Positions 8,183-14,740 of a stretch of 20,000 nt of DNA are shown here, one piece after another. Under the pieces are notes generated by a model. That model saw nothing but the letters and a program-made list of their open reading frames with translations, had not been told where the DNA came from and searched no databases. The translations under genes were made by a program, and so were the position numbers. The DNA is from Fidelibacterota bacterium (GTDB taxonomy: Bacteria > Fidelibacterota > UBA8477 > JABMPR01), in NCBI GenBank assembly GCA_030596225.1, contig JAUVKO010000004.1:1-20000 (forward strand), written 5' to 3'. Positions within the stretch are counted from its first letter, which is position 1. Each line of letters opens with the position of its first letter.

Positions 8183-9020
8183 AGAGAATATCTAAAACTT
8201 CAGTCATCTGCCGCTTCAAATCTTCACGAGCAACGATCATATCCAGAAAGCCCTTTTCTAAAAGAAATTCAGCTCTTTGAAAGCCTTCGGGCAAATCTGC
8301 ACCGATGGTCTGTTTGATAACTCTGGGACCTGCAAAGCCAATCAGAGCACCCGGTTCTGCCATATTTATATCACCCAACATAGCAAAACTGGCAGTCACA
8401 CCACCAGTGGTTGGGTCAGTCATGAGAGAGACATAGGGAATTTTTTCTTCAGCAAGCTGACTCAATTTGGCAGAGGTTTTTGCCATCTGCATTAGTGAAT
8501 AGGCTCCCTCCATCATACGTGCCCCGCCTGATGCAGAAACAATGATCAGCGGATACTTTTTCTTACGGGCAAGATCAGTCGCCTGAGCCAGAAGTTCTCC
8601 AACAGCTGATCCCATACTGCCACCAATGAATGAAAAATCCATGACAGCCAGAATCACCATTTTACCATTCATGCTACCCTCAACCACTCGAACAGCATCA
8701 TTTTGTCCTGTTTTCTGTTGGGCAGCAGACAGCTGTTCACTATACTTTTTCAGGGCTTTGAATTTAAGTGGGTCCCGGGGCTTAATGTCCGTAAAATGGC
8801 TTTGCCTGCCTTCGGTATCCAGTAAGATGTCAATGTAGCTTGAAGCCGGAATTCTAAAATGATAACCGCACTTGTAACACACATTGTTGCTCTGTAGTAA
8901 TTCAGCTTTATAAAGGATCTGCCGACAACTTGGGCATTTCACCCAGAGACCTTCTTTAATATCCTTCTTCTCAGAGCTTTCTGTCTGAATATGTTTATCT
9001 GTACGTCGGAACCAACTCAT
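8169..9020 (-). CDS. accD: acetyl-CoA carboxylase, carboxyltransferase beta subunit
   Basis: AccD forms half of the carboxyltransferase that makes malonyl-CoA for fatty acid synthesis; the partner AccA is not in this window. It has 283 residues. The N-terminal zinc ribbon has Cys29, Cys32, Cys48 and Cys51 (CPSC...CYKC). The crotonase-like carboxyltransferase domain has MDFSFIGGSMGSAVGE, SASGGARMMEG, and TDPTTGGVTASFA, ending in IGFAGPRVI. The MSWF start is typical of the family, and an AAGGATG-like ribosome-binding site sits 6-10 bp upstream (about 9025-9031). It is the first gene of the long left-hand run, with a plausible promoter just upstream. Confidence 0.97.
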   Translation of the reverse strand: MSWFRRTDKHIQTESSEKKDIKEGLWVKCPSCRQILYKAELLQSNNVCYKCGYHFRIPASSYIDILLDTEGRQSHFTDIKPRDPLKFKALKKYSEQLSAAQQKTGQNDAVRVVEGSMNGKMVILAVMDFSFIGGSMGSAVGELLAQATDLARKKKYPLIIVSASGGARMMEGAYSLMQMAKTSAKLSQLAEEKIPYVSLMTDPTTGGVTASFAMLGDINMAEPGALIGFAGPRVIKQTIGADLPEGFQRAEFLLEKGFLDMIVAREDLKRQMTEVLDILYVQA

Positions 9021-9060
9021 TTAACATCCTTAACAATTTACAGGCATTTACACCTTGGAC

Positions 9061-9089
9061 ATAATAACCTACAAAGCAAGTTAGACCAA
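9061..9089 (-). promoter_or_regulatory. probable accD promoter with a direct repeat over the -35 box
   Basis: Read on the minus strand, TTGGTC (9084-9089) and TATTAT (9061-9066) are separated by exactly 17 bp. The -10 box matches the sigma-70 consensus at 5 of 6 positions; the -35 box is weak (TTG only). Transcription would begin about 30 bp before the accD ATG. A direct repeat CAAGTTAG (plus strand, 9077-9084 and 9087-9094), spaced by one helical turn, covers the -35 box and could be a regulator site. This is prediction by eye only. Confidence 0.4.
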
Positions 9090-9182
9090 GTTAGTTTGGT
9101 GAATTTGATGAGTTTTTGAGTTCACAAATTCGGTGATCTCTTGAGCTTTTAAGTTGATGAATTAGATGATTCAGGGTCTAAC
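9080..9182. repeat. wide inverted repeat around AT-rich degenerate words
   Basis: GTTAGACC at 9080-9087 is matched by its exact reverse complement GGTCTAAC at 9175-9182. The interior does not continue the pairing. It consists of degenerate repeated words such as TTTGATGAG, TTGATGAA and TTAGATGA. It lies between accD and the MITE-like element at 9227. It may be a decayed mobile element or simple-sequence drift. I see no open reading frame in it. Confidence 0.4.
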
Positions 9183-9226
9183 AACAATCAGATAAATCGG
9201 TGTAACCTTTAGTTGATCTATATTTT

Positions 9227-9387
9227 ATACCAATTACACCTCAAAACAGTCTATGCATTCTTCATCTTTTCCAGCTTTACTGCTCTTAAAATTTCAACCA
9301 TAGCTCAAACTATGCTTAAAATTTAAAGATTGTAAAACAGAAAAATCTTTTGAATTCATATAGACTCTTTTGAAGTACAATTGGTAT
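9227..9387. mobile_element. MITE-like 161-bp palindromic element with terminal inverted repeats
   Basis: The element begins ATACCAATT and ends AATTGGTAT, a perfect 9-bp terminal inverted repeat. Pairing continues inward: CAAAACAGTCTAT near the left end matches CAAAAGAGTCTAT read from the right end. The match goes on imperfectly through TTTAC, TTTAAAATTT-like blocks to a central hairpin CATAG-ctcaaa-CTATG centred at about 9306. The two halves are therefore near-complete inverted copies and the whole could fold into one long hairpin. There is no transposase gene or ORF inside. A clear target-site duplication is not seen. This layout fits a non-autonomous miniature inverted-repeat transposable element or a large intergenic hairpin repeat. 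The remaining parts of the 9021-9409 gap hold the accD promoter and the inverted repeat listed separately. Confidence 0.7.
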
Positions 9388-9409
9388 TAATAATTTCTAT
9401 AGTTCTTAT

Positions 9410-10087
9410 CTAGAAACTAGGCGGGACCCATTTTTTTGCTTCATATTTGGCATTATAAAAAGGTTCCAGTGCATCCAAATCCGCTACAGCACGATCCCTC
9501 CTCATTTCAGCAAGGAGAGCGACTTGTCCGGCATCGGCAGCAATGGGATAAAATTTTTGCTTGACCGGGTTCCCTTGAGTCCCTTGGAGCCATTCTGCAA
9601 ATCCGCGATCAGCTGTACCAAAATAATTGTCGATCTTTTCATCAAACAGATCATCCCAGACCCCATAGTGAAACTCAGGGGTAGCGACCTGCTCCTCGTC
9701 TTTAAGATGATAATCTGCAAAGTGAACAAAATTGCGATGGGAAAAGATCACAGCCCTGCTTGGTCCATTGATCATTTTCTGAAGCCCAAATGCCATGGCA
9801 TCAGTAGTAGGTATGGGAATCAGTGGCAACTCCAGGGACATGGCAAGTGCTTTCATCGTTGCCAAACCGATCCGTAAGCCATTAAAGCTTCCCGGTCCGA
9901 TAGCCAGAGCCAATGCATCTGGCGATATATTATTTGAAGTACAATAGGATAGAGCTTCTTTTAGAAATGGAGTGAGTTTCTCAATATGGATCTGACCCCC
10001 ACTGGCCTCCCTTTTAAAGAGAATCTCACCTCTGGATGCCAAAGCTACCGAACAGACAACTGATGATGTATCGCAGGCGATGATCAT
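9410..10087 (-). CDS. tsaB: tRNA t6A biosynthesis protein TsaB
   Basis: TsaB (YeaZ) is the scaffold partner of TsaD in making N6-threonylcarbamoyladenosine at position 37 of ANN-decoding tRNAs. It has 225 residues, the usual size. The ASKHA-fold N-terminus reads MIIACDTSSVVCSVAL, and the family motif AIGPGSFNGLRIG is clear (Asn replaces the common Thr). The metal-binding His pair of TsaD is absent, as expected for TsaB rather than TsaD. The ATG overlaps the tsaE stop (TGATG). TsaD and TsaC are not in this window. Confidence 0.93.
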   Translation of the reverse strand: MIIACDTSSVVCSVALASRGEILFKREASGGQIHIEKLTPFLKEALSYCTSNNISPDALALAIGPGSFNGLRIGLATMKALAMSLELPLIPIPTTDAMAFGLQKMINGPSRAVIFSHRNFVHFADYHLKDEEQVATPEFHYGVWDDLFDEKIDNYFGTADRGFAEWLQGTQGNPVKQKFYPIAADAGQVALLAEMRRDRAVADLDALEPFYNAKYEAKKWVPPSF

Positions 10088-10539
10088 CAGACCAATTTCT
10101 CCAATGCGCGGGGTGAATTGATCAGGATCTCACGCCCATTTTCCTCATCTTCAAGCATTCTAAAACTCAAACCAAAAGCACCATCTGGAATCGCATCAGC
10201 TACAATATCAGCCCATTCGATAATGATAATAGCCCCAGATTCATAATACTCCCATATCCCCATAGATATCAATTCCCCCCCATTATTGAGACGGTAAGCA
10301 TCGATATGGATGATATCCTGGGTTTTACCGTGGTACTCATTGATATAGGTGAAGGTAGGACTTAAGGCATATTCATTAATATTGAACCAGGCAGTGATAC
10401 CTTGCGTAAAGGTTGTTTTACCGCTCGCCAGATCACCACTCATTGCCAGGATATCTCCCGGTTTCAATTGGGCTGCAATTATTCTGGCAATTTCCCTAGT
10501 TTCATCGGCACTATGGGTCTGGAGGTGATAGCTGCACAT
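10087..10539 (-). CDS. tsaE: tRNA t6A biosynthesis ATPase TsaE
   Basis: A small P-loop ATPase (150 residues) that resets the TsaB-TsaD complex during t6A synthesis. Walker A is GDLASGKTTF (about residues 35-44), followed by the family's SPTFTYINEY and HIDAYRL, then IIIEWADI. I prefer the ATG at 10537-10539, which overlaps the stop of the upstream regulator gene as TGATG. A GTG directly before it (10540-10542) would add one residue. tsaB follows with a 1-bp overlap, so the PorX-like gene, tsaE and tsaB form one translationally coupled unit. Confidence 0.95.
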   Translation of the reverse strand: MCSYHLQTHSADETREIARIIAAQLKPGDILAMSGDLASGKTTFTQGITAWFNINEYALSPTFTYINEYHGKTQDIIHIDAYRLNNGGELISMGIWEYYESGAIIIIEWADIVADAIPDGAFGLSFRMLEDEENGREILINSPRALEKLV

Positions 10540-12107
10540 CACTTAGGCTCCAGATGTGCCAATGGGATGATCATTTCCCACATACTGATCCCCCCATGCT
10601 GATAGGTGTCAGCAAATTTATTCTGATATTTTCTAAAGTTATTAGGATAAAGAAAATAATACATTTTCTGGGCAATAGCCATGGTGTCATTCTGGTTTTT
10701 GGCGGGAATTCGAATTCGCTCCGGATTATCCAGATACCACGCATCCTTGGGACTGGGCTTCAAATTTCTACCTTGTTTGAAACGTAAATTGGTTGAAGCT
10801 TCACGGTCAGCAAGAATTTGAGTGGGCTGCTGAACACGGACACTACCATGATCTGAGGTTACCACTACATGGAAGCCTAGTTTTGCGGCTGTTGAAAGGA
10901 CCTGCTTTATCCAAGAATTGTTAAACCAACCACGAACGATCTCCCGATAACTGGCTTCATTGGGAAGAATCTCTCTGAGCAAGGGGGAGTCCGTTCTCCT
11001 GTGAGCTAAAAGATCAACATGATTCACTACCAGGGTCACTAACTGCTGATTTCCCCAGGATCCAAACTGTTTGGCAAATTGAATACCATCCCGGTTGCTG
11101 ATGATCTTCTTGTATTTGGCTTCCGGTTTTAAATTGAGACCAGAGCGACGGATATGCTCCTGCAGAAAGTCCTCTTCGTGCCGATTAAGACTATGCTCAT
11201 CCCTCCCACCCCACCAATCAGGATGAAAGCGTTGCATGTCATCAGGGAAGAGACCACTGAATATGGCATTTCTGCTATACTCAGTCGTCGTTGGCAATAG
11301 AGAAAAATACCCATTTCGCTTGATCTGATAATCGTTATAGAGCAAAGGCTCTAAAGTCAACCATTGATCCCAACGCATACAATCAATGATAAGCATCAGG
11401 ACCTTATGCTCTTTCTCCAGAAGTGGTTTGACCGAACTCGTGAATACATCAGGAGAAAGTATGGGACGTTTATCAGAAGAAGTATTTACCCAATTTTCAT
11501 AATTTGCTTTAATGAAGCGAGTAAACAGATCATTAGCTTCATGTTGCTGCTGCAAGAGCATCTCATCAAAACCCAGATCAGGATAGTCATCCAGTTCTAA
11601 CTCCCAAACAGAGAGTTGGTGATGGATATCGATCCAATCACGTGGACTGGGATTATCTTCGATACGGATTGCCAACTGGGCAAAAGCTTCCATGTATTTT
11701 TCGGAAACTGCATCTTGTTTGATCTGGCGATTCTCTAATATTTTCATGATAGCCAGGAGAATTTGAGATGGGTTCACCGGTTTGGTAAGATAGTCTGAGA
11801 TGTGACTCCCAATAGCTTCTTCCATGAGTTGTTCTTCTTCATTCTTGGTGATCATGATGATAGGTAAAGCTGGAGATTCAGCTTTCAAAATGGCTAAAGT
11901 CTCTAATCCATCTTTTCCTGGCATGGTTTCATCGAGAAGAACAATATCGAAACGCCGCTGCTCACATAGTGCAATAGCATCATCCCCATTGGTTACAGTG
12001 GTAACCTGAAACCCCTTCCCTTCTAAAAACATAACGTGAGACCGTAGCAGATCTATCTCATCATCTGCCCAAAGAATTTTTCCGCGATTTAGCTCAGTAA
12101 TATTCAT
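10539..12107 (-). CDS. porX: PorX-like response regulator: receiver domain plus PglZ domain
   Basis: 522 residues. Residues 9-125 are a CheY-like receiver: acidic pair Asp15/Asp16, phospho-acceptor Asp59 in LLDETMPG, Thr87, and Lys109 in LTKPVNP. A helical linker follows. From about residue 233 comes a PglZ domain of the alkaline phosphatase superfamily with metal-ligand-like motifs: LIIDCMRWDQW (Asp242), the LPTTTEYSRNAIFSG nucleophile loop (about 273-275), VVNHVDLLAHR (His/Asp), VVVTSDHG (Asp419-His420) and YQHGGISMWEMIIPL (His504). This architecture defines PorX. In Bacteroidota PorX works with kinase PorY and sigma factor SigP to control type IX secretion, and it has phosphodiesterase activity. 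No por/gld genes are nearby, so the symbol indicates homology and the target pathway is unknown here. It overlaps tsaE at its stop. Confidence 0.88.
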   Translation of the reverse strand: MNITELNRGKILWADDEIDLLRSHVMFLEGKGFQVTTVTNGDDAIALCEQRRFDIVLLDETMPGKDGLETLAILKAESPALPIIMITKNEEEQLMEEAIGSHISDYLTKPVNPSQILLAIMKILENRQIKQDAVSEKYMEAFAQLAIRIEDNPSPRDWIDIHHQLSVWELELDDYPDLGFDEMLLQQQHEANDLFTRFIKANYENWVNTSSDKRPILSPDVFTSSVKPLLEKEHKVLMLIIDCMRWDQWLTLEPLLYNDYQIKRNGYFSLLPTTTEYSRNAIFSGLFPDDMQRFHPDWWGGRDEHSLNRHEEDFLQEHIRRSGLNLKPEAKYKKIISNRDGIQFAKQFGSWGNQQLVTLVVNHVDLLAHRRTDSPLLREILPNEASYREIVRGWFNNSWIKQVLSTAAKLGFHVVVTSDHGSVRVQQPTQILADREASTNLRFKQGRNLKPSPKDAWYLDNPERIRIPAKNQNDTMAIAQKMYYFLYPNNFRKYQNKFADTYQHGGISMWEMIIPLAHLEPK

Positions 12108-12160
12108 CGGTGGAAAATATGAGGAGATGCAGGCGAGAAAACATTATTCTTTGGAAACTT

Positions 12161-12181
12161 GAAATTTGAAATTTGAAATTT
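12161..12181. repeat. short tandem repeat, three GAAATTT units
   Basis: Three exact 7-bp copies of GAAATTT, preceded by a related GGAAACTT. They lie in the 181-bp gap between the cyclase gene stop and the PorX-like gene start. Such slippage-prone AAATTTC runs are common in AT-rich intergenic DNA. A variable copy number could alter spacing upstream of the PorX-like gene. Confidence 0.6.
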
Positions 12182-12192
12182 GGAACTAGTGG

Positions 12193-12247
12193 CAGTGCTT
12201 TTCATGTGTAGATACTGATTGCACTAATTGCACACATTTCGGCACTG
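12193..12247. repeat. imperfect hairpin between the cyclase and PorX-like genes
   Basis: Outer arms CAGTGC (12193-12198) and GCACTG (12242-12247) are exact complements, and an inner pair ATGTGT (12204-12209) and ACACAT (12232-12237) extends the stem after a 4-5 nt internal loop. No T-run follows on either strand, so I do not call it a terminator. It could be an mRNA structure, a regulator site or a repeat remnant. Confidence 0.35.
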
Positions 12248-12288
12248 GGCAAGCCAGTATCCTTCTAGACAATTTATATTCAGATGGA

Positions 12289-14706
12289 CTACTTCTCAGT
12301 CAATTGCCAGGAGCCATCCCAATCTTCAGCTGGTGGATTTTCCATAAAGATTTTACACCGTTCAATATATACTCGACTTGGGTTGGTGTATCTTCCCGGA
12401 AACATATCTTCCTTGGAGTCTGATAGTTTAAAGGCTTCCAAAGCTGCAGAGAACTCACGTCCCCGATACAACTCAAGAGCCTGGTGATAACTTTCCAGCA
12501 TATCAGCATATCCATCAGGTAGATTTTCTTTGATGGACATGAGCTCATATACCCTCACAGGCTCAGTCTTCCCTTTTACAATCACATAATCCAGGTCCCG
12601 CCATTCAAAACCATCTTTTGCTGCTAAATATGTATCTTCAGCAACCTGAATGTAGATTCCATACTGTTTGGCACCTGATTCCAGACGAGCAGCAGTATTC
12701 ACAATATCACCCATCATGGTATAATTCATGCGCATGGCTGAGCCCATATTCCCTGTCACCATATCACCAGTGGCAATTCCTATACGATTTTGCATATTAT
12801 GCACTATCTCTGGCCAACGATCACCTTCAGATTGCCATTTCTTACGCAATTCGTCCAGACCGAGTTGCATATGTACGGCGGTTAGACAAGCCATGTATTC
12901 ATGGTTTTCAACGGGAACAGGAGCTCCATAGAAAGCTACTATTGCGTCACCAATATACTTATCCAAGGTACCTTTATTATCCAGTAGTATGTTAGTCATG
13001 GCTGTTAGATATTCATTAAGCAGTTCAACAACTTCCTTGGCAGACAATTTTTCTGAAAAACTGGAAAAGCTCTGAATATCAGTAAAGAAAGCGGTGTGAA
13101 CCCCGGCATCTCCACCCAATTTTGGTTCCTGTTTCTCCTCATACATGCGATCAATAAGTTCAGGAGAAATGTAGGTGCCAAAAGTATTCTTAAGAAAATG
13201 TTTATCGCGTTGTTCAAGGATAAATTTATAAAGCACATTAGTTATAAAGGTTAATGACATAACGGCAAAAGGTGCTATTAGCGGGATGAACAGTGATTCA
13301 CCGGGTCCCGGAACAGTAATTGCCTCAGAATTGCCTGATATCCATTTAAAAAGCCATAAAAAGTCTCTGGTAAATAATCCAATACTAATACTGAGCAGAA
13401 TGATTGCCTCAAGGGCCACCAGAATACCTCCCAAAAGCGGGTCGAAGAAAACAATGATCAGATAGGCAATTAAGGCTGCAAGAATAATAAGAGTGATCTG
13501 AGAAACAGCTGAATCAGATGTGAATTCAATAGTATTCCCCAGAATTCTGATAAAATTCTGGTCTAGGAGCGTCTGAATAGCATTGGCATGGTACTCAAAC
13601 CCCGGCATAAGCGTCGGAACCCCCAGATAATCAAAAAAAGCGGTTGACTTATAGTCGTGGTATACCTCAACCGATACACCAATAATACATATTTTGTCTT
13701 TGAAGGGACTTTCCGGAATTTGATGATCCGGGTCCATCATGCTTAGCATCATGTTCAGAGTACCATCGGGATTAAAAGTGTCCATCCAATCAGTATCCTC
13801 TTCAAAAACCGGTAAATCATAATCCTCTGTATCAATAATCCAGGCAAGAGGAAAGCGTTTAAAGGTTTGCCAGGGCTCAGATTCACCTATTCGGGCATGT
13901 GAAGCAGGACCATAGATGTTGGTCAGGAAACCGGGATAGTCTGATCCATAGGTTGGTATTTTAAGGGGACCATAATTGAATTCGTTGCTATCCCAATCAT
14001 AGGTCAAACCTGGATCATCGGAAATATCAAGAAAGTATTTTACTGCTTTCATCCCAAGGGAGAGACGCCAGACGTCCGGTTCATGGGCTAATGCGCCAAA
14101 TACTTTATAGCGTCTGGTAAAGTGGTCCTTGTCTTCATCAATATCAACCAGACCATGGTCAGGATTCACTTCCATGATAATATCGTTCGGTGTAATCAAG
14201 ATCGAAGGTGGTATGCTGGAAAGCTCCGTTTTTATAGTGGATGCCATCACGATCTCTGTCCCATTGCTTCGTGCATATTCAACTGCTTCCGCAAGTTCTT
14301 TATCGCCATCTGTGTAGCCTTCTGGGAGTACTCCGTTAAATACAGACAACACCCTTGATGTATGAGCATCACGGGCATCAAACTGGATATCAAATACAAT
14401 TACTTTAGCACCGACATCTGTTAAATTTGTGATAACTCTATTCCATATTTTACCTCTTGGATATGGCCAACCTATCTCAGAAAGAAGTCGATAGGTCTCA
14501 TCATCAACATCAATGAGGATTACATCCAAACTATCATTGGGGTTGTTCTGGTGGGAAGCCCATGAGGATAAGGGTCCTCTGAGCTGATAATTGAAATCAA
14601 GCATTTTATAATTTGCCAGATCGAACAAACCAAGTACTTGAATACCAATAGCCAAAAATATTGCTATCAAGGTGAATAATAGCCCGATGCCATATTTTTT
14701 CAGCAT
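12289..14706 (-). CDS. CHASE2-sensor class III adenylate cyclase
   Basis: 805 residues. One N-terminal membrane segment (about 7-27) leads into a large extracytoplasmic CHASE2 domain (about 30-395; WPYPRGKIWNRVI, VIVFDIQFD, FKDKICIIGVS, MPGFEYHANAI). Three membrane segments follow at about 402-421, 424-445 and 474-497, then a linker and a class III nucleotide cyclase domain (about 530-725). Catalytic residues are intact: metal-binding Asp543 (FFTDIQSFS) and Asp587 (LDKYIGDAIVAF), purine-selecting Lys583 and Asp667 (MMGDIVN), and Asn670/Arg674 (NTAAR). Lys plus Asp indicates ATP, hence cAMP, rather than GTP. The C-terminal tail (about 735-805) is helical and TPR-like. It is the last gene of the unit starting at 19399; the OMP gene ends 34 bp upstream. 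The periplasmic CHASE2 ligand is unknown. Confidence 0.95.
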   Translation of the reverse strand: MLKKYGIGLLFTLIAIFLAIGIQVLGLFDLANYKMLDFNYQLRGPLSSWASHQNNPNDSLDVILIDVDDETYRLLSEIGWPYPRGKIWNRVITNLTDVGAKVIVFDIQFDARDAHTSRVLSVFNGVLPEGYTDGDKELAEAVEYARSNGTEIVMASTIKTELSSIPPSILITPNDIIMEVNPDHGLVDIDEDKDHFTRRYKVFGALAHEPDVWRLSLGMKAVKYFLDISDDPGLTYDWDSNEFNYGPLKIPTYGSDYPGFLTNIYGPASHARIGESEPWQTFKRFPLAWIIDTEDYDLPVFEEDTDWMDTFNPDGTLNMMLSMMDPDHQIPESPFKDKICIIGVSVEVYHDYKSTAFFDYLGVPTLMPGFEYHANAIQTLLDQNFIRILGNTIEFTSDSAVSQITLIILAALIAYLIIVFFDPLLGGILVALEAIILLSISIGLFTRDFLWLFKWISGNSEAITVPGPGESLFIPLIAPFAVMSLTFITNVLYKFILEQRDKHFLKNTFGTYISPELIDRMYEEKQEPKLGGDAGVHTAFFTDIQSFSSFSEKLSAKEVVELLNEYLTAMTNILLDNKGTLDKYIGDAIVAFYGAPVPVENHEYMACLTAVHMQLGLDELRKKWQSEGDRWPEIVHNMQNRIGIATGDMVTGNMGSAMRMNYTMMGDIVNTAARLESGAKQYGIYIQVAEDTYLAAKDGFEWRDLDYVIVKGKTEPVRVYELMSIKENLPDGYADMLESYHQALELYRGREFSAALEAFKLSDSKEDMFPGRYTNPSRVYIERCKIFMENPPAEDWDGSWQLTEK

Positions 14707-14740
14707 AATAAACCCCGGTTTTTATTAAAGATACAAGTAT

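Noticed and set aside
12161..12181. Tandem repeat considered as a CRISPR remnant
   Set aside because: Units are 7 bp with no spacers and no cas genes nearby.
12251..12265. ACTGG-GCAAG-CCAGT hairpin considered as a terminator for the cyclase unit
   Set aside because: The stem is only 5 bp and no T-run follows on the minus strand.
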